Positions 21,960 to 27,734 of a stretch of DNA of 27,912 nucleotides are shown piece after piece. The notes beneath the pieces are model-generated. The model saw nothing but the letters and a program-made list of their open reading frames with translations, had not been told where the DNA came from and did no database searches. Every line of letters begins with the position of its first letter. Positions within the stretch are counted from its first letter, which is position 1. A program made the position numbers and the translations under genes. The stretch spans positions 1 to 27,912 of IMG/VR virus record IMGVR_UViG_3300032284_000714; one strand, given 5' to 3'. The stretch is from a virus.

Positions 21960-22321
21960 GTGCCCCTCTGTACCATCAACGCAATGACTGCGTAGTTTGC
22001 CATGTCTTTGAAACTATCCTCTACACTCTCGTGCTTAGGTAGTGTGCCACTCTTGAATAAATTCTTAAGGCGTTCAAACTTATCGCCAATGCGTACAAGA
22101 AGACCGTTGATAGGCCCACCAAAAGCGTTATTAACATTACCTGGACCATAGTCCGACTGCTTCGTAATGAGGAGGTTACCAATTTCATCCATCACTTCCC
22201 AGACTGCGGATGCAAAGGCGGGATTTGAATTGTGATTTGATTTGGGTTTTGAATCTTCACTATGTTGAATCCCAAATCGGTCAACAACTTTAACGCTATT
22301 TCCATATCCTCGCTCACTCAT
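21944..22321 (-). CDS. DUF1599 / nucleotide-modification-associated protein (125 aa)
   Basis: The core LLITKQSDYGPGNVNNAFGG (about 51-69), LVRIGDKFERLKNLF (75-89), ESVEDSFKDMANYAVIALM (98-116) and the end GTWPKN match the DUF1599 pattern (K-x-x-DYG, R-x-x-DK-x-x-R, E-S-x-x-D-x-x-x-D-x-x-NY). This is an all-alpha family related to MazG/dUTPase-type nucleotide pyrophosphatases; the acidic residues would bind Mg-NTP. In phages it is associated with nucleotide or DNA-base modification. The N-terminal 35 residues are disordered. It starts in a 4-base overlap with the gene upstream, in the replication operon. Confidence 0.78.
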   Translation of the reverse strand: MSERGYGNSVKVVDRFGIQHSEDSKPKSNHNSNPAFASAVWEVMDEIGNLLITKQSDYGPGNVNNAFGGPINGLLVRIGDKFERLKNLFKSGTLPKHESVEDSFKDMANYAVIALMVQRGTWPKN

Positions 22322-22524
22322 TTTTCCTCCTCTGGGCTGTATACCCCTGCGTAGTAGTATGACTTGTCATCATAATTTAAGACATAAAGATGCACAATTG
22401 TAGCACCACTAGTCTTTTCTTGTAGTTCAATCTCATCAAGTGCCCATAACATTTCTGGTACAGGTGAACCATCCTTTGGTCCATACATAAACGTTGGATA
22501 CTTAGGCGCCACGTTGTACTGCAA
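22318..22524 (-). CDS. Hypothetical protein (68 aa)
   Basis: It begins MQYNVAPKYPTFMYGPKDGS and continues PVPEMLWALDEIELQEKTSG with beta-like strands (ATIVHLYVLNYDDKSYYYAG). A small acidic, tyrosine-rich beta protein. It overlaps the nuclease-like gene upstream by 23 bases and the DUF1599 gene by 4. Function unknown. Confidence 0.65.
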   Translation of the reverse strand: MQYNVAPKYPTFMYGPKDGSPVPEMLWALDEIELQEKTSGATIVHLYVLNYDDKSYYYAGVYSPEEEK

Positions 22525-22882
22525 TCAACTCATGAAGAGTGATGAGAAAACCTTTACTTGGGTTTGGCTCTTTCTTATTTTCAATTGCTCTGCCATGTTT
22601 TTCAACCGTCTTGCGAAGAATATCTATTGTAACAATAACAACAAGAGTTTCAAGTACAAATGCCCAATGGTCAGCCTTGGTCTTGTTTAAGCCAGAAGGT
22701 ATCCACTTATGTGTAGAACGTGAATAAAACTCAGTTTCTATATAAATGTTGCCTGTCTCAATCCAACGCCTGTCGCGCTTGACTTCAACTGTTAAACCAC
22801 CAGTCAGGATGTCTCGGACTAACTGCTCACCCTCATGCCCGTAAGCAAAGTCTAAGTCAAAGTCTGATAAGTCTCTAGTCAT
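22502..22882 (-). CDS. PD-(D/E)XK-like nuclease (126 aa)
   Basis: The N-terminal half fits a minimal PD-(D/E)XK core: Glu19 in GHEGEQLVRDIL, then TVEVKRDRRW with EVK at 33-35, and GNIYIETEF with Glu49. It is followed by SGLNKTKADHWAFVLETLVV, a pattern I associate with phage and archaeal resolvase-like nucleases. The C-terminal half is a helical and basic region (ILRKTVEKHGRAIENKK). It may process recombination or replication intermediates. There are two further nuclease-like genes in the operon, so redundancy or specialisation is possible. 4-base overlap with the peptidase gene upstream. Confidence 0.62.
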   Translation of the reverse strand: MTRDLSDFDLDFAYGHEGEQLVRDILTGGLTVEVKRDRRWIETGNIYIETEFYSRSTHKWIPSGLNKTKADHWAFVLETLVVIVTIDILRKTVEKHGRAIENKKEPNPSKGFLITLHELIAVQRGA

Positions 22883-23448
22883 TTAGATTCCTGTACTAAA
22901 GATACAGTTATCTTACCGCCAGTGTATGCGTCATATTTACTAGCAATTTGAATTGCCTTTGTAATAATCTTGCGTGCCTTAACTGAGTCATCAATCAATG
23001 CACCATTAGATAGGGCAGCCATTGCACCAAGAGCAAACTTCTCACCACTGCCAGCCACATACATGTTGTCGGCTGAACGCTCCCACGAGTAGTCCTCGTT
23101 GATACGATAGAGGTTACCTTTGGCTACCACCAAGATAATGTTGTCTTGTTCAACAGCACCCTCTTTCGCAAACTCATAGCCACCATCAGCAAACGCCTTG
23201 CGAATGGAAGGTATGAGTTGGCGAGTAATGTATTTGTCTATGTCCTTGCCGTTGATTTGTGGCGGGATAAAGTCATGCTCAAGAATGTTAATGCCACGCA
23301 CTGACCCAGCCATAGCAAAGACAATGTTATTGTTCTTAAATATCTTGCCGTTGGGAATCATGATGGCAAAGCCATCCTCATCAGAAGACTGCGAGTCTGC
23401 CCCAATCATTACCCAATCAGGACCTTGGATGGCAGCAATAGTTGTCAT
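22879..23448 (-). CDS. HslV / proteasome-beta-like Thr-peptidase (189 aa)
   Basis: The N-terminus MTTIAAIQGPDWVMIGADSQ is that of an Ntn-hydrolase: after removal of Met1, Thr2 would be the nucleophile, and Asp18 falls at position 17 of the mature chain, as in HslV. NGKIFK (33-38) supplies the Lys near position 33, AMAGS (45-49) the glycine turn, and YVAGSGEKFALGAMAAL (about 129-145) the GSG segment with the active-site Ser. The end (KAIQIASKYDAYTGGKITVS) resembles the family's C-terminus. Size fits HslV (about 175). No HslU-like ATPase is in the window. It may assemble as rings and use a host unfoldase, or act on its own. Located between primase and nuclease genes. Confidence 0.8.
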   Translation of the reverse strand: MTTIAAIQGPDWVMIGADSQSSDEDGFAIMIPNGKIFKNNNIVFAMAGSVRGINILEHDFIPPQINGKDIDKYITRQLIPSIRKAFADGGYEFAKEGAVEQDNIILVVAKGNLYRINEDYSWERSADNMYVAGSGEKFALGAMAALSNGALIDDSVKARKIITKAIQIASKYDAYTGGKITVSLVQESK

Positions 23449-23451
23449 GTC

Positions 23452-24087
23452 TTAAGCCACCAAGCGCTCATCAAACCAGTCTTTACCATGCCTTAAGTAT
23501 ACATCATTGACGTCCGTATTGTCTGGTAAGTGTATTATGTCCGCTTTTTCTAAATCTTCTTTGATACGTTTGGCAAGTTCTTGGCCAGGATTTCGTCCAT
23601 CTTCCTTGACATCATTGTCTGCGAAAACGAGGATACGGCTGTAGGATTCAAAAAGTTGAGGGAACCAGGGCTTCCATTGAGAAACGCCAGCAACTCCCAC
23701 CGCAGGTATGCCGACCATGCCCGAGAGAACAACGGTGTCAATCTCTCCTTCGCAAATGGCAATCGTGTCACTTGGCTTATGCAAATCAACCACATTAAAT
23801 AAGCCAACCTTTTGGCCTGTAGGCCATAGAAATCTAGGCGTACCATCATCTAACCTCCTGAACTTAAGACCGACTACACCCGCTGGTGTGCGGTATGGAA
23901 TGGATAACATGCCTGTTGCTAATTCGTGTCCCGCTGCGGGGTCAACCACGCTTCCAAGAAGGAACGTACTTGCGACTTCCTCCGTTACTCCTCGTCCCTG
24001 TAGGTAAGAGAGAGCCTGTGGTGTTAGATTTTTGGAGTATCTTTCGGCTGCGTCCGTTAGCAATTGTCTCTGCTTTTCGTTTAGCAT
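23452..24087 (-). CDS. DNA primase TOPRIM domain protein (211 aa)
   Basis: The TOPRIM motifs are clear: CEGEIDTVVLSG with Glu113/Glu115 (112-123), then VFADNDVKEDGRNPGQEL with DND at 157-159, the metal-binding acids for primer synthesis. The N-terminal part (AERYSKNLTPQALSYLQGRG, IPYRTPAGVVGLKFRRLDDG) matches the region preceding TOPRIM in DnaG/phage primases. The zinc-finger domain expected in front is encoded by the upstream gene, which overlaps by 146 bases in another frame. So the primase is split in two. The start at ATG 24087 has no upstream SD that I can see, so expression may depend on reinitiation or a frameshift. Confidence 0.82.
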   Translation of the reverse strand: MLNEKQRQLLTDAAERYSKNLTPQALSYLQGRGVTEEVASTFLLGSVVDPAAGHELATGMLSIPYRTPAGVVGLKFRRLDDGTPRFLWPTGQKVGLFNVVDLHKPSDTIAICEGEIDTVVLSGMVGIPAVGVAGVSQWKPWFPQLFESYSRILVFADNDVKEDGRNPGQELAKRIKEDLEKADIIHLPDNTDVNDVYLRHGKDWFDERLVA

Positions 24088-24304
24088 GTTGAAAATCCAA
24101 CCCTTCTTTTGCTGCTACTAGTGTGTACACATCGCCAAGTACTTGACATACTAAGCAATTGTATCCTTGTTCATCTAAATTGTATGCTGCACTACTGTGC
24201 GTGTCTTCGTGTATGACACACTTACACGCTACCCAACCATGCTTGTCAATTATGTTTAAGCCATAATGTTCTAGCACTACTGCAATGTCAGGTTTAGATA
24301 TCAC
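23942..24304 (-). CDS. DNA primase CHC2-type zinc-finger protein (120 aa)
   Basis: Residues 22-82 form a CHC2 primase zinc finger: CVIHEDTHSSAAYNL (Cys29/His32) and YNCLVCQVLGDVYTLVAAKE (Cys50/Cys53), followed by EGLDFQHAKRKAE. This domain recognises template DNA. From about residue 85 onward the product becomes basic and low complexity (RSRKILQKSNTTGSLLPTG), a region that overlaps the TOPRIM gene's N-terminus in another frame. The tail may be incidental, and a +1 or -2 shift near 24087 would fuse the two halves into a standard primase. It overlaps the resolvase-like gene by 11 bases. Confidence 0.8.
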   Translation of the reverse strand: MISKPDIAVVLEHYGLNIIDKHGWVACKCVIHEDTHSSAAYNLDEQGYNCLVCQVLGDVYTLVAAKEGLDFQHAKRKAETIANGRSRKILQKSNTTGSLLPTGTRSNGGSRKYVPSWKRG

Positions 24305-24650
24305 CCTGCACCCTTAGCCATTGTTCTAAATCTTGTATGACCCATGACTGTTCCAAGCCAGCCATACGCCTTTTGACAATGACGTAGGCTGGTGGAACCG
24401 CATCAAGATTTCTAGCCTTGGCATAGTTGGCTGCCTCTAAAGTAGCCTCACGCCAAAACTGTGGCAGGTCCATCTTGATTGTTGCTTTCAGTTCAAAAAC
24501 ATACGGTTGACCTGCGACAATAGCAACGATGTCACCCTCATCATCTTTGCCAGCCAACCGTAATCTCTCTGCGCTTACGCCTTTAGAGCGTAGCCATTTT
24601 AATATGCCCAACTCAAACCCTGCGCCTTTACGTTTATTCGCTGCGCTCAC
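24294..24650 (-). CDS. Holliday-junction-resolvase-like nuclease (118 aa)
   Basis: The core is that of an Hjc/VRR-type PD-(D/E)XK nuclease: GAGFELGILKWLRSKGVSAE with Glu13, DDEGDIVAIV with Asp40, VFELKATIKM with Glu53 and Lys55 (E-x-K). Such enzymes resolve four-way DNA junctions or branched packaging substrates. The basic N-terminus MSAANKRKGAG fits DNA binding. It overlaps the helicase-like gene by 17 bases. The alternative is a different structure-specific nuclease of the same fold. Confidence 0.76.
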   Translation of the reverse strand: MSAANKRKGAGFELGILKWLRSKGVSAERLRLAGKDDEGDIVAIVAGQPYVFELKATIKMDLPQFWREATLEAANYAKARNLDAVPPAYVIVKRRMAGLEQSWVIQDLEQWLRVQGDI

Positions 24651-25476
24651 CGTAGTAACTCCTTACTTCTTCCGAGACTTTCATCTCTCTAAACTCCGAG
24701 TACATGGTCATTCTGCTGGCGTCAGCCCATAAAGTTACATAGTTATTACCACCTGCAGAGTGTTTAGCAAAGCGGTTCTTTACTGCAGCAACCCTGAACT
24801 CACCGTTGTATGGCACAAGGGCAACTGTTAAAATCATTTCAGGCAACTGTGCAATCTTGCCTTGGATAGCCTTACGGCTTGGTGGCAGGTCAGGCCTACC
24901 TTCGTTCTCTGATGTGTGGTGCAGTAGGAATACAGCAGCACCAGTCTCACGTGCTATGTGGTGCATAGCCTTAGCAATCTCTCTTAAGCCAGACCATTCA
25001 TCATGGTGCATAGAGACTACGTTCATAGCGTTGTCAACAATAATCAAGTGTGGGTATTGCCCATAAGCCTCACCGTATGCACGGATAGACAAGTCAACCT
25101 CATCTAGTGTGGGGCTTGGTGTGAAATCAAACTGTAGGAAATCAATACTAGACAACTCGTTAGTATAAAAATCTTTACCGACACCAGTGATAAACGCTTC
25201 TTCAACTGTAGATGTTTGATGTCCAGTAATCATTGCAGCAGCACGGATAGATGTTGTGTATGCATCTGTATCTGCAGAGATGTAGAGGGTTGGTACCTTC
25301 ATTTGCACAGCCATATAAAGAGCAATTAAAGATTTACCAGCGTTAGGTTGACCTGCAATCATGGTCAACTGTCCCCTACGAAACCTTATTCCCTCCTGCT
25401 GCAGAGGAGGGAAAAGGTCAGGTAGTAACTGAAAGTCGTTATTACTCTTTGCTGCTGCTTGGGTGAGCGACAGCAC
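24634..25476 (-). CDS. RecA/DnaB-like ATPase, probable replicative helicase or recombinase loader (280 aa)
   Basis: Walker A is AGQPNAGKS (41-49), Walker B LIIVDN (144-149), with a following HHTSE (186-190) sensor-like segment. The rest (ADTDAYTTSIRAAAMITGHQ; LPPSRKAIQGKIAQLPEMIL) matches the single-domain RecA-fold ATPases of the DnaB/RadA/RepA type. At 280 residues it is shorter than DnaB (about 450), with no DnaB N-terminal domain, consistent with a hexameric RepA-like phage helicase. Neighbouring primase, resolvase and zinc-ribbon proteins support a replication role. It starts 8 bases after the 25485 gene. Confidence 0.84.
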   Translation of the reverse strand: MLSLTQAAAKSNNDFQLLPDLFPPLQQEGIRFRRGQLTMIAGQPNAGKSLIALYMAVQMKVPTLYISADTDAYTTSIRAAAMITGHQTSTVEEAFITGVGKDFYTNELSSIDFLQFDFTPSPTLDEVDLSIRAYGEAYGQYPHLIIVDNAMNVVSMHHDEWSGLREIAKAMHHIARETGAAVFLLHHTSENEGRPDLPPSRKAIQGKIAQLPEMILTVALVPYNGEFRVAAVKNRFAKHSAGGNNYVTLWADASRMTMYSEFREMKVSEEVRSYYGERSE

Positions 25477-25484
25477 GTTCTACC

Positions 25485-25859
25485 TTAGCGGAGGAACTTA
25501 GGAGCGCATTGGTCAGCGGTGCCTTGTGGAGATGGGCAGAACCATCCCTTCCAAGACTTTGCTGCACCTGGCTTTGATTCACGGTAAACCAATTTGCCAT
25601 GCTTACAATGTCCCTCTTCAATAACTGCAGAGGTTGGTGTTGGAGATGAAACAGTAGTTGCGTTAAATGCTTGACGCACTACGTTTGCTGCGCTTGATGC
25701 TCCAAGTGCAGATGATGTTGCGGAGATGAGTGTTGCAGCGTCTTGAAGAGTTGTTAATGAACTCTCCAATTCAGCCTGTGTAGTTGCATAGATGTTGAGC
25801 AAAGTTCCATCAGCCGTCTTGAAGTTGATTTGGAACTTGGTGCTTTCTGATGCTGCCAT
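25485..25859 (-). CDS. Zinc-ribbon protein of the replication operon, possible SSB-like factor (124 aa)
   Basis: The N-terminal half (FQINFKTADGTLLNIYATTQ) is beta-rich, then Ala/Ser/Thr-rich and flexible. The C-terminus holds a zinc site: HCKHGKLVYRESKPGAAKSW followed by GWFCPSPQGTADQCAPKFLR. A 'C..HG...R....W.G.FC....QC.P' tail of this type occurs in several actinophage proteins of unknown function. Position between the nuclease and helicase genes makes a single-stranded-DNA-binding or helicase-accessory role plausible. That is inference only. Confidence 0.68.
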   Translation of the reverse strand: MAASESTKFQINFKTADGTLLNIYATTQAELESSLTTLQDAATLISATSSALGASSAANVVRQAFNATTVSSPTPTSAVIEEGHCKHGKLVYRESKPGAAKSWKGWFCPSPQGTADQCAPKFLR

Positions 25860-25860
25860 G

Positions 25861-26529
25861 TTATTTTCCTTCTTTCGTTATGTTTGCTATTGGGTCAAAG
25901 ATAGGGGCTAACTGTCCACCGACAGCGTAGCAGTATTCCTTTACACCGCATGTACCACATGACATGCCAATGTTAGGTAAAAATATTTCTGCCTTAAGTC
26001 CTCTTTCAAACTGCGCAAAGAGTTCATTAAAAACAGGGATGGTCCAGCGGTCAAGGCCAGGGGCCTCAATGAACTGAGCGTTACGTGCATCGTAATAGTA
26101 ACCCTTAGTTGGGCGTACACCAAACTGCATCTCCATAGCGCAGGCATACAAGCCCAACTGCATAGCAGACTCGGGCATGTAGGCACCTGTCTTAAAGTCA
26201 ATGACTGCCAATTCATTACCACGTGTGGCAACAGCATCAGCAAATGCTTTAATAGGTACATCACCAAAACTATTATTAAATTCTATTTCAATTCCAGGTA
26301 CACCTTGAGGTGATACCCAAATTTCAAAACCTGATTCACTCCATGCGCTGATGAAGTTAAAGAACATCTCCTTACCAGCGGTGTCCCACCAAGCCTTGTC
26401 TTCCTTGTTAGGCTTTAACTTGGAACTGCGTCCACCGATACGCCAGTCAACTGGATTAGACCCAGCCTTTTGTTCTGTCTCGGCTATCTGCTCTAAGAAA
26501 GACTCATCCCAAATTGTGTCCCATGTCAT
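25861..26529 (-). CDS. Cas4/RecB-like nuclease, C-terminal part (222 aa)
   Basis: This carries the second half of a PD-(D/E)XK nuclease. AFADAV has Asp98, AVIDFKTG has Asp111 and Lys113 (motifs II/III), AMQLGLYACAM has Gln124 and Tyr128 (motif IV). A C-terminal iron-sulfur triad follows, Cys191, Cys194 and Cys200 (CGTCGVKEYC). The first half, with His48 and the fourth Cys, is on the separate gene at 26934-27149. Joined, the two give about 293 residues, a normal Cas4-family phage exonuclease. The start overlaps the gene upstream by 4 bases. It probably resects DNA ends during replication or recombination. Confidence 0.78.
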   Translation of the reverse strand: MTWDTIWDESFLEQIAETEQKAGSNPVDWRIGGRSSKLKPNKEDKAWWDTAGKEMFFNFISAWSESGFEIWVSPQGVPGIEIEFNNSFGDVPIKAFADAVATRGNELAVIDFKTGAYMPESAMQLGLYACAMEMQFGVRPTKGYYYDARNAQFIEAPGLDRWTIPVFNELFAQFERGLKAEIFLPNIGMSCGTCGVKEYCYAVGGQLAPIFDPIANITKEGK

Positions 26530-26717
26530 TTTTCTTCCAACTTCCCGTAAACAATTTCTTGTGCTTTCTTCAAGCCTACAATTGTAGCAGGGTTGGTTTC
26601 TTTCTTAATCTCTTCTTGAATAAGCAATGCTAAGTTACGGCGCATAATCATTTCGCCCTCAACAAATGCTTTTTCAAATGCAGTTTTGCTGATAATACGT
26701 GCGTGCTTCTTACCCAT
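26526..26717 (-). CDS. Small helical protein inserted in the nuclease locus (63 aa)
   Basis: It begins MGKKHARIISKTAFEKAFVE and is wholly helical and charged (RRNLALLIQEEIKKETNPA, VGLKKAQEIVYGKLEEK). I chose ATG 26717, which overlaps the upstream stop (TAATG); an upstream TTG at 26729 is a weaker alternative. It overlaps the nuclease C-terminal gene by 4 bases. One of two small genes lying between the two nuclease parts. Function unknown. Confidence 0.62.
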   Translation of the reverse strand: MGKKHARIISKTAFEKAFVEGEMIMRRNLALLIQEEIKKETNPATIVGLKKAQEIVYGKLEEK

Positions 26718-26932
26718 TAGTAGTCCCAATCTGGTACTGGTGCGACTGCAAGGCTACCACAGAGCGCACAACGCATGTCAAGGAAGTAAAGTCCGATTTC
26801 TCCGTCATCGTCAAACTTACACTTGACGTCCCAGATATCACTGTCACAGGGACAGATTCTAATTGGGCCAAGAGAGCGATAGTCTCCCTCAGTTCCTGAC
26901 GTTGGGCGTAGGTTGGCAATGTCTTCAGCCAT
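26717..26932 (-). CDS. Small zinc-ribbon-like protein inserted in the nuclease locus (71 aa)
   Basis: MAEDIANLRPTSGTEGDYRS leads into RICPCDSDIWDVKCKFDDDG and MRCALCGSLAVAP. The Cys residues (CPC, CKF, CALC) suggest a zinc ribbon. It is acidic overall. It starts one base after the stop of the N-terminal nuclease gene, and its stop overlaps the next start. Not recognised. Its being sandwiched between the nuclease halves may indicate an accessory factor or a passenger insertion. Confidence 0.64.
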   Translation of the reverse strand: MAEDIANLRPTSGTEGDYRSLGPIRICPCDSDIWDVKCKFDDDGEIGLYFLDMRCALCGSLAVAPVPDWDY

Positions 26933-26933
26933 A

Positions 26934-27149
26934 TCAAAATGGTGGCTTATCTAGTGGGATGCGTGCGTTTTCAAATTGTTGTAGAAGATACTTCTCTGCA
27001 GCGCGGTGAAACGCTGAACCTCCAACGAACCACCATGCAGGTTCGGTAGGTGCTTGAAGTTGACGTTCCAATTGCCATGCTTTACCGCAGCGAAGCCACG
27101 ATGTGAATGATGAAAAACTTCTGTGTGCTATTTGCGTTTCTTTTTTCAT
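26934..27149 (-). CDS. Cas4/RecB-like nuclease, N-terminal part (71 aa)
   Basis: HRSFSSFTSWLRCGKAWQLE is the N-terminal signature of Cas4/AddB-type nucleases, and Cys21 is in the place of the first Fe-S cysteine. GGSAFHRAAEKYL (43-55) provides motif I with His48 and Glu52. The C-terminal DKPPF runs straight to a stop. I chose ATG 27149 (MKKETQIAHR), because the extra 21 residues of a longer reading from 27212 are Cys/Trp-rich and unlike the family. No clear ribosome site precedes this ATG, but TACAGT lies 6 bases upstream, suggesting a leaderless transcript. First gene of the leftward replication operon. Confidence 0.74.
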   Translation of the reverse strand: MKKETQIAHRSFSSFTSWLRCGKAWQLERQLQAPTEPAWWFVGGSAFHRAAEKYLLQQFENARIPLDKPPF

Positions 27150-27155
27150 GTGATA

Positions 27156-27161
27156 ACTGTA
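27156..27161 (-). promoter_or_regulatory. -10 element TACAGT of a probable leaderless gene
   Basis: Read on the minus strand, TACAGT ends 6 bases before the ATG at 27149, so transcription would start at or beside the start codon. No Shine-Dalgarno sequence and no good -35 are seen. The geometry (TAnnnT-N6-ATG) equals that of the divergent HNH gene. Confidence 0.45.
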
Positions 27162-27279
27162 GCACCAATTGCAAGGGCGTGAACATAGCGCGACACGCCA
27201 AGGGCATTGCAATTGTGTAAAAAATTTCTAGTGTGGTTATACTACGAGCGTAAGCACGGGAGCGAGTAGTACGGGACAA

Positions 27280-27333
27280 GAGCGCCTGAAGGGCGCTCGC
27301 CAACGGTAGGCGCGGCAGCGCGGATAGCGCCTA
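27280..27333. repeat. Two inverted repeats in a GC-rich divergent intergenic region
   Basis: GAGCGCC (27280-27286) pairs with GGCGCTC (27292-27298), loop 5. TAGGCGC (27307-27313) pairs with GCGCCTA (27327-27333), loop 13. They lie between the divergent replication operon and the HNH gene and could be operator or terminator-like stems. Confidence 0.5.
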
Positions 27334-27353
27334 TAAGAAAAACGCTTTTATGG

Positions 27354-27359
27354 TACAAT
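27354..27359 (+). promoter_or_regulatory. Extended -10 element (TGGTACAAT) for a leaderless HNH gene
   Basis: TACAAT at 27354-27359, preceded by TGG, is an extended -10 (TGnTACAAT). The ATG at 27366 lies 6 bases further on, which puts the predicted start of transcription at the ATG itself. No ribosome site is present. Leaderless mRNAs are common in actinobacteria. Confidence 0.55.
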
Positions 27360-27365
27360 TCGGAC

Positions 27366-27707
27366 ATGGATAAACCTCACCATAGGTTACTTCTTAAACA
27401 CTCTGCCACACGCACAGGCATCTGTTCGGTGTGTGGACCGACTCGCCTTAAAAAGAAACAAAGTGGTTGGGCTTGTCGCACTAGATACAACGAGTATCGC
27501 TCACGTCATTCTAAAATTAAAAAACCTCATTGTGAAATTTGTGGGTTTGTTGCTGAACATAGAAGTCAATTGGATGTTGACCATGTGGACGGTAACCATG
27601 ACAACAATGACCCGTCTAACTTGCAGACTTTGTGTGCCAATTGTCATCGTCTTAAGACACAAAAAAATAAAGATTGGGAAAACAAAAAAAACCCCCCACC
27701 GAATTAA
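27366..27707 (+). CDS. HNH endonuclease (113 aa)
   Basis: The C-terminal half has the HNH fold: a zinc pair CEIC (about 55-58), DVDHVDGNHDNNDPSNLQTL with the catalytic His, and LCANCHRLKTQKNKDWENKK with CANCH completing the second zinc pair. The N-terminal region also has a CSVCGPTRLKKKQSGWACR stretch (a possible further zinc knuckle). Free-standing HNH genes in phages may be homing endonucleases, nicking enzymes or packaging helpers. The gene is alone on the plus strand, leaderless, and its stop lies inside the following terminator. Confidence 0.84.
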   Translation: MDKPHHRLLLKHSATRTGICSVCGPTRLKKKQSGWACRTRYNEYRSRHSKIKKPHCEICGFVAEHRSQLDVDHVDGNHDNNDPSNLQTLCANCHRLKTQKNKDWENKKNPPPN

Positions 27708-27721
27708 CGGTGAGGGGTTTT
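27688..27721. terminator. Bidirectional terminator between HNH and the holin-like gene
   Basis: The arm ACCCCCCACCG (27691-27701) pairs with CGGTGAGGGGT (27708-27718), one mismatch, loop AATTAA. TTT follows on the right and seven A residues precede it on the left, so both directions get a U-rich tail. It overlaps the last codons of the HNH gene and lies between two convergent genes. Confidence 0.82.
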
Positions 27722-27734
27722 ACTTTATTAAGTT

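Noticed and set aside
26934-27212. Longer version of the nuclease N-terminal protein starting at 27212
   Set aside because: The added residues (MQCPWRVALCSRPCNWCY) do not resemble the family, and no ribosome site or promoter supports that start.
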